From a virus: a stretch of DNA of 64,000 nt. Under the pieces are notes generated by a model. The model saw nothing but the letters and a program-made list of their open reading frames with translations. It did not search any database and had not been told where the DNA came from. The translations under genes and the position numbers were made by a program. Below, piece after piece: positions 47,838 to 57,209 of the stretch (the stretch's first letter is position 1; the number at the start of each line of letters is the position of its first letter). The stretch lies in the IMG/VR virus record IMGVR_UViG_3300030419_007368, positions 1 to 64,000 of that record; one strand, written 5' to 3'.

Positions 47838-50800
47838 TTACGCATCATACGCTTCAATGGTTGGGTTGTTGCTCATAAAGCCTTGCACCATCCAGAAGCC
47901 GTTTACAGAGACAACATCTATATAATCACCCGGGTGGCCAGCTGACCAAGTGATCTTACCGTCTGAGCCTGCAGGACCGGTTAATTGATCGGTATCCATG
48001 GCTGCATCGGTGGTATCATTGTTCACGGATTTAATCCAGCCGATCATATTGTTGGACGTTGATTTTAGGACGTGCGCGCGGCCTCCAGCTGAGATGAATT
48101 TAAAATGTACGCCGTCAGTATCTGCTGGCAGCGTTATTGTTCGTGCTGTATTCGAGGGCAGGACGATAATCATACCACTCATCGCAGCAGTAAGTGTGCG
48201 ATCGGCTTGGACACCAAATACTGGCAGCTTGTGGCCCAGGCCAGCACAGAAGTGGTTGGTGAGAGGAGACTCGGGATTTGTTCTAGCAATCTCAGTCGCA
48301 GAACTACCGCTCATCGAGGTAATAATTAAATTACCGGTCTCGTTGTCGCTCGACACATCAACCGACTGTGCTTCGATCTTTACATATTCAGTGTCTGTCG
48401 GAGTGCCATTGTCCTCTCCGTAAAAAGACAAGGTTCCAAGATAGTCATCATCCGAACCGTCGGTGCCGGCTGAATTCTCAAATCTTAAAATTGGGCCGCG
48501 AGCGTCTGCATTAGAATTCTTAAGTCTTAACAGTGGGTTAGCTTCAGACGCGACAGTGGTTTCAATGAGCACTGTCTCGCCGGCAGTATCCGCCATGGCG
48601 TCATTTAAAACATAAAGTCCTCGGGCGCCGACTGCGGCCGTGTTGTCGTTGTGAATCTTGACCAAGTCTCTAGCAGAGACATTAGCAGAATCTGAGGCGA
48701 GGTTCAAAATACTGCCACCCTGCAGGGCATCTGCTGAGATGGTAATAGCGCTACCAGTCATAAGCGAATCAGCAGTAACACTTACGACGTGCTGAGTCTT
48801 GTTAAGCGCGGTGATGTCTAAAGCTAGTTGATTTGTAACATGGTTTTCAATTTTAACCGCGGTGTTGCCGAATTCAGCAGGACTTTCGACCTCGAACATT
48901 GCTTGTGGGTTAGCTGTACCGACAGCGACAGTTCCGGAAACGAAGAGGGCAGCATAATTACTGTCTCCACCTGTGACGTTGACGTCTAATCCAACATTAT
49001 TAATTTGACCCGTGGCGTTGGATGACACAATATCAATGTCAATACCGGCCATCATGACAGATGAAGCGCCGTTGTTCGTTGCCGTATCATTTAGATCTAA
49101 ATCAAGACCAGTAATTGCAACAGCTTGTGCTGCACCTACAGTGCCAGTCTTGTCAATGTCAATATGAGCAACAGTCGTTACTTGATTTGATGTAGCTGTG
49201 TTGTCAACGTCAATAAAAAGCGCCTTTCCAGTAGTTAAGGAGGTCGCAGAAACATCAATAACATTCGCAGTTGTATTTGATGCATCGATATCAAGCGCAA
49301 CTTCGTCTACATCGTTATTGTCGATAAGTAAAGCAGGGTACCCGTTTGTGGAAGGGTTTTGGATGCTCATGGATGACGTTAGTGCGCCATGTATTGGGCT
49401 GAATTTCATGACATCAGTGCCGCCGGCTTCCAACACTAGAACGTCGTCCGCGGAGGCTCTAATTGAAGTATCATCATCAGCGTCCAAGTCAATGCGACCA
49501 TCTCCGCCTATGCTAATTGATCCTTGACCATTTAAATCAATATCGTCAACATAAAGCGTACGCCATGCGGTGCTGGATGAGCCAAGATCATCTGCACTAT
49601 CCCCACCGGGCAAAACATTACTACCGGCCGGGTCGAGAATAATATCGCCGCCGGCGGCAAGAGTTGTGTTGCCTCCGTCAGCTACAGACAAAGAAGAATC
49701 ATCTGCTGCGTCGTCGCCTTGGTCGGCGCTCAAGTATAAAGCTGCCGCGGCGCCATCAGCAACAGTTGTTAGATATACGCTGCCAGTCAAGAATAGGCCA
49801 TTCGGAGCCAGCTTCATTAAATCAGTACCGCCAACCTCAAAATCAATTTCATCATCACTGGACGAACGGATAGAAGTATCGGCATCGACGTCGAGATCTA
49901 AGCGGCCTTGGCCGTTGAGGTCGACATCATCAACATATAGCTTACGCCAGGCGATGGTCGGAGAGCCGAGGTCGTCTGCACTGTCGCTTCCTGGTAGCAC
50001 ATTGCTACCGCCCGGATCAAGAATAATATCATCAGCCGCAGTAACCGTAAAATCGCCCGAAGGTACGTCGATCGTAAGAGAAGAGCCCATCGAAAATGTT
50101 GCTTTTGTGGTACCGCCATCTTTAAAAATAACGTCCGCTCCATTAGCGTCCAGCACCACGTCGGTTGACGACGAAAGAGCTAGAATACCAGTTGAACTAA
50201 CAGTAATTGGCGAGCCGGCAATTACTGCGCCAGTCGACCCATCATGAGTAATAGTGAAATCGTTACCTGCACCCATGTTGAAAACTGCAGAGTCGGACGT
50301 CAGGGAAAGGTCGTCTCCTACAGACAGATCAGTCGAAAACTCACCTGAACCTGTAACAACCAAACCAGTAGAGATGTCGACAGCAGACCCTCCAGAAATA
50401 GGACCAACAACTTGCAGGCCGCCGGCAACTGTAGCGTTTCCATTAGTGGTCAAGTTTCCGGTGATAGTAACATTGTTGGGCAATCCGACTGTAACTGTGT
50501 TGCCGGTTGCAGATGTGTCAATCTCATTCGCTGTCCCTGCAATTGTAAGTGTCTCGCTGTCTAAATCAATTGCAATTGTGCCGGAGTCTGTAGTGACATC
50601 TAAGTCTTCAGCAGATACTGCAGCGTTAATTCTATCATCAATGGCTGCAGAGGTCATTAAGCTTGTGTTGTTGTCTGCGAAAGACTCAGCAGATGTTTGT
50701 ATTGCTGTCACACCGACATTATCAATGGTAACAGTACTATTAAAAGTTGCGCTACCTGTTACTGCGAGGTTGTCGTTAATAGATGTCTCTGATGTTGTAT

Positions 50801-51899
50801 GTCCAATAGACACTGGAACGCTACTTATAGTGCCTACCTTGATGCCATTGCTGGTGCTCCCCGCAGATAATGTTATTCCGCCGGTGGAATTTGTCGCGGA
50901 TAATGTTATTCCGCCGACATCTGAAACGAGAGAGATTGAATCATCTCCAGTGCCTTGGTTAGAGTTCACGATGATAGTTTCATCACTGCCTCCGTTGGCT
51001 TCAATTCTTATTGCGTTATCGCCATTCTTTCCTGAATATAGCCCTATACCGCCTACATCACTGACTAAATTAATTGATGCGTCGGTTGAATTACCTGCTG
51101 TGTTCGTACCAGTGCCTTGATCAGAATGGATTGAGATAGTCTCGTTTGCCCCACCATCAGCCTCGATTTGAATACAACCTTCTAAGTTCGCTGTCGACCT
51201 AATTCCTACTCCGCCGGCGAGGGCTGTAAACTGGATAGCCGACCCAGTAGGGCCGACGGATACGCCAGAAGTATTGGTTACTGAGTAAAGCTCCAGAGAT
51301 GGGGTGCCATGCGGTGCTATAATTGTTTCAACGGCGCCATTCTTTCCTAATTTTAGCGTCTGGCCATCTGCCAGGGTGGCGCCAACTGTTATAGAAGCAA
51401 CAGTTGAGTCAATCGCCACTTCTTGATTCGCGTTTACATCAAGTGCACCGTCCAGGGTAAATGTTAGATCAGCTGCAGCGGCGTCATCGTCAACAGTCGT
51501 GAAGGTTGTGGCGCCGTGTGTGTCCGTTGTGATGCTAAAATAATCCCCAGTATCACTGTCGTCCATCATCTTGAAAACAACATTAGCAACATCAAAATCG
51601 AAGACAGTCGTCGTGCCATCGTCCATTGTAATATTATCGCCATCTGCAGAAAGAGCAATATCGCCGGCGCTGTCTATAGTCAGACCGTTTGGTGCTGTAA
51701 GTGTGTTCGCGGTAATGGTTACAGAATCGCCAGAAGCATCACCAAGCACCATAGTATTGGCTGACACTTTGAAGTCTTCTACGTTGACGTCCATAGTTCC
51801 GGTAACAAACAAGTTTCCGCGGAAATGAGTATCGTCAGCAAGAACTGTTACCCTAGAGCCAGTCGCTGCAGTTATATTGTTTACGTAAAGTGTTCCCAT
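47838..51899 (-). CDS. very long beta-repeat fibre-like protein
   Basis: 1353 residues, rich in Asp, Ser, Thr, Gly and Ile/Val with almost no Cys, the profile of a trimeric beta-helix fibre. Begins MGTLYVNNITAATGSRVTV. Contains two ~80-residue duplications (about residues 623-698 and 751-832) with GSNVLPG(S/G)DSADDLGS and the LYVDD(V/I)DLNGQG strand, and an earlier pair at about 246-336. The C-terminus (HPGDYIDVVSVNGFWMVQGF) looks like a compact trimerisation or tip domain. Likely a tail or head fibre that binds the host. Late-promoter-like motif 20 bases upstream. Confidence 0.9.
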   Translation of the reverse strand: MGTLYVNNITAATGSRVTVLADDTHFRGNLFVTGTMDVNVEDFKVSANTMVLGDASGDSVTITANTLTAPNGLTIDSAGDIALSADGDNITMDDGTTTVFDFDVANVVFKMMDDSDTGDYFSITTDTHGATTFTTVDDDAAAADLTFTLDGALDVNANQEVAIDSTVASITVGATLADGQTLKLGKNGAVETIIAPHGTPSLELYSVTNTSGVSVGPTGSAIQFTALAGGVGIRSTANLEGCIQIEADGGANETISIHSDQGTGTNTAGNSTDASINLVSDVGGIGLYSGKNGDNAIRIEANGGSDETIIVNSNQGTGDDSISLVSDVGGITLSATNSTGGITLSAGSTSNGIKVGTISSVPVSIGHTTSETSINDNLAVTGSATFNSTVTIDNVGVTAIQTSAESFADNNTSLMTSAAIDDRINAAVSAEDLDVTTDSGTIAIDLDSETLTIAGTANEIDTSATGNTVTVGLPNNVTITGNLTTNGNATVAGGLQVVGPISGGSAVDISTGLVVTGSGEFSTDLSVGDDLSLTSDSAVFNMGAGNDFTITHDGSTGAVIAGSPITVSSTGILALSSSTDVVLDANGADVIFKDGGTTKATFSMGSSLTIDVPSGDFTVTAADDIILDPGGSNVLPGSDSADDLGSPTIAWRKLYVDDVDLNGQGRLDLDVDADTSIRSSSDDEIDFEVGGTDLMKLAPNGLFLTGSVYLTTVADGAAAALYLSADQGDDAADDSSLSVADGGNTTLAAGGDIILDPAGSNVLPGGDSADDLGSSSTAWRTLYVDDIDLNGQGSISIGGDGRIDLDADDDTSIRASADDVLVLEAGGTDVMKFSPIHGALTSSMSIQNPSTNGYPALLIDNNDVDEVALDIDASNTTANVIDVSATSLTTGKALFIDVDNTATSNQVTTVAHIDIDKTGTVGAAQAVAITGLDLDLNDTATNNGASSVMMAGIDIDIVSSNATGQINNVGLDVNVTGGDSNYAALFVSGTVAVGTANPQAMFEVESPAEFGNTAVKIENHVTNQLALDITALNKTQHVVSVTADSLMTGSAITISADALQGGSILNLASDSANVSARDLVKIHNDNTAAVGARGLYVLNDAMADTAGETVLIETTVASEANPLLRLKNSNADARGPILRFENSAGTDGSDDDYLGTLSFYGEDNGTPTDTEYVKIEAQSVDVSSDNETGNLIITSMSGSSATEIARTNPESPLTNHFCAGLGHKLPVFGVQADRTLTAAMSGMIIVLPSNTARTITLPADTDGVHFKFISAGGRAHVLKSTSNNMIGWIKSVNNDTTDAAMDTDQLTGPAGSDGKITWSAGHPGDYIDVVSVNGFWMVQGFMSNNPTIEAYDA
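49404..50033 (-). repeat. internal duplication within a fibre gene
   Basis: Two diverged ~230-245-base segments (about 49806-50033 and 49404-49649), translated as closely similar beta modules of the fibre at 47838-51899. Confidence 0.7.
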
Positions 51900-51918
51900 T
51901 ATTGTGCTTCCTTAAGTC

Positions 51919-51932
51919 TATAAATAAATATG
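51919..51932 (-). promoter_or_regulatory. candidate late promoter element
   Basis: Coding-strand CATATTTATTTATA, 20 bases before the 1353-residue fibre gene; contains overlapping TATTTAT units. Confidence 0.45.
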
Positions 51933-51965
51933 TGTGAACATTAGAAATGACTTTTAATTTTTAAG

Positions 51966-52784
51966 TTAGAAATCTGAATCGAGATCCCTGATTTTTAATT
52001 TGCAATTTGCTCCCACTGTTAAACTAACTCCGGCTGCGACTGTTATTGGGCCCCATAAAACAAAATTATAATTTTCAGGCAGTACAGCGTTAGAACTTAT
52101 AGTCGAATGATTTCCGAAACCTGCTGCAGTGCCAAGGCCTGAAAGTGTAGTTAACGGAGACACAACATTTACCCTAGAACCAGACAAAGCCATGCCTTTA
52201 GATGAGCCGGACATGGTCATAAAATCACTTCCGTTCTCGTCGTATTCTATGTACGAGTCTTTCTGGGAACCGAAATAAAGTTTCTTGTCATCAGATATAT
52301 GAAAATTACCAGTCAACATTAAATTGTTGCCAGGAGAACCTCCATAATAATCAAAAGTAAAGTTGTCTGAACCGGAATGCATCGTTCCAGAGGCAAAAAG
52401 AACATGCTTATCGTTGCCAGAACCTAAATGAAAAGATCCGCTAGAAAGATCCCCCAGGACGATTGAAGCAATGGTATCCTCAAAGGGTAGCTTTATCCAC
52501 TGACTTCCGGAGTAAATAACCCAGTCATTGTTATTCCAGTCATTAATGCTATCAATAGTTGTATTCAAGGAAGGTGTGGACGATCGCCACACTTGCCAAT
52601 AATGACCGTCAGATGCTGTTAAATTTGTTGAAGAGTGATACCCGCCGTTAACCAACAGCGTGGAAAAACTACCGGATGCAGCGTGAGGAAGTTGAGAGCC
52701 TGTACCATCGTTTCCGATGGCGTCCCAGTTTCCTTGGTAGCGCGCTGCGCCGAGAAACGATATACTTCCTGTTGCTGCTGGCAT
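51966..52784 (-). CDS. fibre-like virion protein
   Basis: 272 residues: Ser/Gly/Asn-rich with repeated LGSGNDKHVLFASG-type strands and KKLYFGSQKDSYIEYDENG, a motif found in phage fibre shafts. It lies between two very long fibre genes and may be a linker or partner fibre. No chaperone domain seen. Confidence 0.8.
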   Translation of the reverse strand: MPAATGSISFLGAARYQGNWDAIGNDGTGSQLPHAASGSFSTLLVNGGYHSSTNLTASDGHYWQVWRSSTPSLNTTIDSINDWNNNDWVIYSGSQWIKLPFEDTIASIVLGDLSSGSFHLGSGNDKHVLFASGTMHSGSDNFTFDYYGGSPGNNLMLTGNFHISDDKKLYFGSQKDSYIEYDENGSDFMTMSGSSKGMALSGSRVNVVSPLTTLSGLGTAAGFGNHSTISSNAVLPENYNFVLWGPITVAAGVSLTVGANCKLKIRDLDSDF

Positions 52785-52796
52785 TCAATCGGTCTC

Positions 52797-55700
52797 CTAT
52801 GAATTTAAGTTATAGGCGGCGCTTAAGGGGACTATTTTTCCTGCTTCCGAACTACTACTTACATCTGAAAAGGAAAAGGCGAAAACACGACCTTGTTGAG
52901 CGCCAATTGAGAAACCCGAGGTTCCGCCGCCCATGTCAGTAAAACCACTTCCAGGCGCTAACGTTACAGCATTAGAGCTTACGTTAATATATCTAAATGT
53001 TATCAACGTGTCTGTGCTACAATTAGGAATAGCTGCTACGACTTGAGCGGCTGTAGCTGTTGTATCTGTCTGGCTTGAATTTCGATTCATAGCTGTAAAG
53101 AAGCCATCGATTAGCTGCGCGGCTGTAATGGTTTGGCCGGCCGTATTGTTGCTCATAGTGTTGTTAGCAGCGTGAATAGTCGATCCTTCAATCTGCAGCG
53201 CAGGTCCAGCGCCATCTTGTGTTAGGCGCAAACATGCAGCATGCGTAGCAGAAGCGTGATCCTGGTGTATATGAGCCAAACTGCGAACAGTGGTACTAGC
53301 ACAGTCAGAAACGATCTTTAATGCTGCTCCGGACGTAAGAGCGTCTGCTGTGATATCAATTACATTTGCAGTAGTTACAGCATCTGCTGTGATGTCAATG
53401 ACATCAGCATCGATATTTGCTGCCTCGACAACAAGAGCGATTTGATCAGTGTCGTCGTTATCAAGAACGAGAGCAGCGGCGCCTGTGGACGAGCCATTTG
53501 CGATCTCACATGGCGCGTTAATTGTAACAAGAGAACCGTCAGAAGAAACAGAATCTAGAGAGATATCTCCAACATTTGTAATGTTTCTGTCTCCAAGATC
53601 CAAAGTACCAGCAATTGTTGTTGTAGAACCAGTACCTGCTCCGATCGTTACATCAATCTCTCCATCCGTTGCATGCTCCCCCTCTAGAGTCAGGCCGGCG
53701 GTGAGGGCAGTAGTAGTGCTGTCGCTTTCAGCAACAAAGAACTCTAGTTTGCCAGCTTCATCACCTTCATCAGATTCACTGATTGACGCGACAATCTTAG
53801 CAAACGCTGTATTGTTGTTTCCTTCGTCTTCACCGTAGAACGTAATCTGACCCAGTACTTCTCCATCTTCTGTATCAGCGGCATCCTTTAAGAACTGCAA
53901 CTCCCCTGAAGAAGTCTTAGTCGTGTGAGTTGTCTTTATAGTTAATACCGGCTTGCCGTCAGCAGAGTCTGCAACTGTGACCGCAGGGCCGTCAATAGTC
54001 ACCGCGGTTGATGCATCAATATCGACAGTGGGCGCGGTGACGTTGATAATGGAGTCCGCATCAATTCCAAGCTCACCATCTGCTTGCTGTTGAATAAAGC
54101 AAGCGGAGTCACCAAACATAAGCTTAGTTGTTCCGATGCCGGATGCATCCGACAATAACAAGCCCGTATCGTGCACGTGGCTCAAAGTAACTTCACCATC
54201 AGCGCCGAAGAGCAACTTGGCCCCATCGGTGTTTTGCCAAATACTACCAGCAAAAGTTGCTAGTTTGTTGCTGTCCAGCTTAAGAACTTGAGACTGCGAA
54301 GCATCAGCATCTGTTGTGTAGAAAACTAATGATGCGCCGTTTTCTGTGCCTGACCAAGCAGCGTCGCAAAGAGACTCGATTCTAGCTCCAACAGTAATTG
54401 TGTCTGAGGCATCTTCTGCGCCGGCAAATTCGATCACACCAAGTCGGTGGCCATCGCCCATGGCGGCGCCATCATCTGTAAACAATCTAAACACTGCGCC
54501 GGTATCTGCGGCGCTGGCTTTGTCACTGAATATTCTTACATTCGAATCATCGCCAGCCTGCAAAGTTATTGGACCAGAAGCATGACTGTTAAAAATTGTC
54601 ATGCCTTGGTTAGCCGAAGCGGACCACTTATTGTATTCAAGCAAGTTCGCTCCGCTGGTGCCAAAGGCAAGATCGTCTGCAAAACTATCAAATGTTAGAT
54701 TATTAAGCGTTACATTGCCAGAAGTATCAATTTTCAACGCTGTTACATTACCGCCGCCGCCGCCGCTCCCCAGAGCGCCTGTGCCAACATTAATCTCAAA
54801 AGCGTCTGAAGCTCCATCATTAACGCCCATAGTGTACTTAACAGTACCACCAAGTGCAAACTGAATTGCAGCATCACCGTCTGTTGCACTGTTTGTGATC
54901 TGTAGGTTCGTTGCTGCTGTATCGCTATCTATCGTGACGTTGCCAGTAAAAGTTGCTAACTTATCAGCATCTAATGTTAATACCAGCGATTCAGTTGTTC
55001 CATTAGTAGTGTAAAACTCTAAGTCTGCATCGTTATTTGAGCCATCCCAAGCATCTCTACAAATTGCTTGAATGCGGGCTCCTACACTAATGGTGTTGCT
55101 GGTATCTTCTGCGCCAGCAAACTCAATCACACCTAATCTATGATTATCGGCCATGACTGCACCATCGTCGGAAACCAATCTTATTGAACCACCTTCAGTT
55201 GCAGAGCTTGTTGTGGTGTCAGTAATCGTAAGGCCAGTCGTGTTGAGGGTTGTTCCAGCAGTTACATCAATGTCTAAAATACCCGCGTCAATATCTACAA
55301 TGGAGCCGGCATTTGCGTCTGCATCAATGTGCACAGCAACACCTGCTGTGTGTGCAGAAACTAGCGAGATATGTCCGTCTGCCGAAGTTGTTGTAATCAC
55401 AATTTCATCAGCGGCGTCGACGGTGATCGCGTCAGCAGAGTCGATATCCACACTGCCTGCGCTAGCGTTTAAGTGAAGTGCGCTGGCTCCTGTACCCGCA
55501 GAGGCTAATCTTAATTCCTGCGTACTGCCGCCGGCCACTGCAATGTCTAGATCTTTACCAGAAGCAGTAACAGTGAGGTTCGAGTCATCGGTGCCGTCTA
55601 TAGAAACTGTAGTAGCATCAATCGCGATTCCAGTTGTGGCGTTTATATCAATATCTGCCGCAGAAGTAATATCAACTTGTCCAGAAGTAGTTGTCTTAAG

Positions 55701-56096
55701 TTGTGCCTGAGCAGCTGTGGCATTAAGGGTAATAGAGTGACCGCTGCCGCCGGCAATAGAAATATTACTATCTCCAACGTTAATATCGTCTGCTGCAACG
55801 GCGCCTCCGGATGCGGCGGCGATGGAATTACCATTAGTGATTCTTACGTCATCGCCGTCGTCATTAGTAAAATAAAGGTCGTTTGGACTATTTGATTTAA
55901 CCCACAACTGACCATATGCAGCGGTGTCACCATCAGCGTTCGCCTGCTCTTTAAGAGTAACCGCACCCTCAACAGTTAGTTTTGTTTTCGGATCAGTTAG
56001 ACCAATACCAATTCTATTATTCGCTGCATCAACTGATAAAGTTCCGCTATCGACTTCCAGATCTGTTAAATTTCCACTTCCACCCTTAAAACCCAT
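52797..56096 (-). CDS. very long beta-repeat fibre-like protein
   Basis: 1099 residues, composition as in the 47838 product. The N-terminus (GGSGNLTDLEVDSGTLSVD, NNRIGIGLTDPKTKLTV) is typical of phage fibres with short bead strands. A ~90-residue module occurs twice (about residues 301-387 and 531-618), with DGHRLGVIEFAGAED in one copy and DNHRLGVIEFAGAED in the other, and weaker relatives elsewhere. The C-terminus (GFTDMGGGTSGFSIGAQQGR) may be a tip domain. Virion fibre by inference. Confidence 0.88.
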   Translation of the reverse strand: MGFKGGSGNLTDLEVDSGTLSVDAANNRIGIGLTDPKTKLTVEGAVTLKEQANADGDTAAYGQLWVKSNSPNDLYFTNDDGDDVRITNGNSIAAASGGAVAADDINVGDSNISIAGGSGHSITLNATAAQAQLKTTTSGQVDITSAADIDINATTGIAIDATTVSIDGTDDSNLTVTASGKDLDIAVAGGSTQELRLASAGTGASALHLNASAGSVDIDSADAITVDAADEIVITTTSADGHISLVSAHTAGVAVHIDADANAGSIVDIDAGILDIDVTAGTTLNTTGLTITDTTTSSATEGGSIRLVSDDGAVMADNHRLGVIEFAGAEDTSNTISVGARIQAICRDAWDGSNNDADLEFYTTNGTTESLVLTLDADKLATFTGNVTIDSDTAATNLQITNSATDGDAAIQFALGGTVKYTMGVNDGASDAFEINVGTGALGSGGGGGNVTALKIDTSGNVTLNNLTFDSFADDLAFGTSGANLLEYNKWSASANQGMTIFNSHASGPITLQAGDDSNVRIFSDKASAADTGAVFRLFTDDGAAMGDGHRLGVIEFAGAEDASDTITVGARIESLCDAAWSGTENGASLVFYTTDADASQSQVLKLDSNKLATFAGSIWQNTDGAKLLFGADGEVTLSHVHDTGLLLSDASGIGTTKLMFGDSACFIQQQADGELGIDADSIINVTAPTVDIDASTAVTIDGPAVTVADSADGKPVLTIKTTHTTKTSSGELQFLKDAADTEDGEVLGQITFYGEDEGNNNTAFAKIVASISESDEGDEAGKLEFFVAESDSTTTALTAGLTLEGEHATDGEIDVTIGAGTGSTTTIAGTLDLGDRNITNVGDISLDSVSSDGSLVTINAPCEIANGSSTGAAALVLDNDDTDQIALVVEAANIDADVIDITADAVTTANVIDITADALTSGAALKIVSDCASTTVRSLAHIHQDHASATHAACLRLTQDGAGPALQIEGSTIHAANNTMSNNTAGQTITAAQLIDGFFTAMNRNSSQTDTTATAAQVVAAIPNCSTDTLITFRYINVSSNAVTLAPGSGFTDMGGGTSGFSIGAQQGRVFAFSFSDVSSSSEAGKIVPLSAAYNLNS
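54243..55196 (-). repeat. duplicated module within a fibre gene
   Basis: Two diverged ~260-base copies (about 54936-55196 and 54243-54506) encode the HRLGVIEFAGAED module of the 52797-56096 fibre. Confidence 0.7.
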
Positions 56097-56107
56097 AGTC
56101 TTTTTCC

Positions 56108-56545
56108 CTATCTCATTGCATCGATGCCAGATCCAGTAAGCTGGAACATGGCTGAGCTAGTAATAAAAGTAAGCGATGCATACAGTTGATATCCGGCGGC
56201 ATCTTTTGGCGCTTTGATATATATCTCTTTGCACTTTATGTCAAACTCCATGGAGTCTTCATGGCTATCTAGAGAAATATAGTGATGACTTCTTGCAACA
56301 TATCCAGCGGCTGTCTCCGGCACGAAGTATATCCTCAAGTCGTTGGTCGAAGAGCCCGATCCAATTACTGTGACCTTTTTTGTAACATTTGGAAACTGTA
56401 CTCTAACTTCTTCGCCGGCCTTGATGATGGCGCCCGTAACATAAGGATGCCCAGAAACCTGATATGAACCAACATTCCTTAAGCCTGCTCTAGGCGCGCC
56501 CTGAAACACAGGCGCTGATGTATTTTTGTCTGTCGGATGAGCCAT
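56108..56545 (-). CDS. small virion protein candidate
   Basis: 145 residues, beta-rich (GLRNVGSYQVSGHPYVTGA, EVRVQFPNVTKKVTVI, LYASLTFI). Short beta proteins of this type occur beside fibres in T4-like marine phages; a role in decorating the capsid or a fibre base is inferred. Separated from the fibre by 11 bases, GGAGA site. Confidence 0.8.
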   Translation of the reverse strand: MAHPTDKNTSAPVFQGAPRAGLRNVGSYQVSGHPYVTGAIIKAGEEVRVQFPNVTKKVTVIGSGSSTNDLRIYFVPETAAGYVARSHHYISLDSHEDSMEFDIKCKEIYIKAPKDAAGYQLYASLTFITSSAMFQLTGSGIDAMR

Positions 56546-56554
56546 TTTTTTCTC

Positions 56555-56788
56555 CTACCTTTTATCTAGTTTTTTATTTCTTTGTGTGTTAGCTTTTTGT
56601 GCATTTTGGAGCTTTCTTGCTTTCTCCATGCGCCTTTTTTTGGAAGGCTTTATATAGAATCGTCTATCTAAATAGTCTTCAACTATCCTTTCTTTTTTAC
56701 ACTTTTTAATAAATTTCTTTATTAATCGATGGGGGCAACCACCGACCTCTTTCAAAGAAACTTCAACATTGACGGTTTTGTTAGACAT
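56555..56788 (-). CDS. rpsU: phage ribosomal protein bS21
   Basis: 77 residues. The core HRLIKKFIKKCKKER followed by RRFYIKPSKKRRMEK aligns with bacterial S21 (LRRFKRSCEKAG, RRREFYEKPTTERKR). The C-terminal tail is basic (KANTQRNKKLDKR). S21 sits near the Shine-Dalgarno duplex on the 30S subunit, so a phage copy could shift translation to viral messages (inference from family role). Located inside the late head-assembly operon, not with early genes. Confidence 0.85.
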   Translation of the reverse strand: MSNKTVNVEVSLKEVGGCPHRLIKKFIKKCKKERIVEDYLDRRFYIKPSKKRRMEKARKLQNAQKANTQRNKKLDKR

Positions 56789-56798
56789 AATTTAACAC

Positions 56799-57209
56799 CT
56801 ATATTAGATCTCTCCATTTATTTCCTACCAAATTCTGTATGTCGCTGATGTCGACGCCCCGGTCGTCAGATGCAACATTTGCGAAAGTAGAAGGTCCTGA
56901 TTTTCCGGGGGCGTCAGGTATATTTGGCACTCCAGAGAACACATCGACACCCCCTACGTCGGCAGACTCATTAAGCCGGCGGATTCTCTCTTGTCTGTTG
57001 GCTTCATACCGGTCCCTCTTCTCTTTCAAATCTTGCGACGGTTCTGGTGCTCTTTCTTTCTTGCTCGGAGCTTCAGTTAATACAGAAGATTGCAAGCCGC
57101 GAGCGACTTCCATTACGACGCTGGATAAGACGCCCTCCTCTAACAAAATTTCTTTTACGGTTTGCTTTATTAAAGGCTTTAAAATCTTCTTAAGTTGATT
57201 TGTCTTCAT
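56799..57209 (-). CDS. unknown protein in head-assembly cluster
   Basis: 136 residues. N-terminus MKTNQLKKILKPLIKQ then VKEILLEEGVLS is a helix containing L-L-E, a candidate prohead-protease site; the rest is polar, with a DVSGVP-like loop region and a C-terminal VGNKWRDLI. It overlaps the prohead protease gene by 20 bases, so translation is coupled. Probably a head core or assembly protein (inference). Confidence 0.75.
   Translation of the reverse strand: MKTNQLKKILKPLIKQTVKEILLEEGVLSSVVMEVARGLQSSVLTEAPSKKERAPEPSQDLKEKRDRYEANRQERIRRLNESADVGGVDVFSGVPNIPDAPGKSGPSTFANVASDDRGVDISDIQNLVGNKWRDLI

Noticed and set aside
49400-50040. Repeats that could suggest a CRISPR array
   Set aside because: Repeats are long, diverged, in frame and encode protein modules; there are no short identical repeats with unique spacers.
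50254-51120. 288-codon plus-strand open frame
   Set aside because: Antisense shadow of the 1353-residue fibre gene; Ser/Val/Pro-rich pseudo-protein that mirrors the beta repeats.
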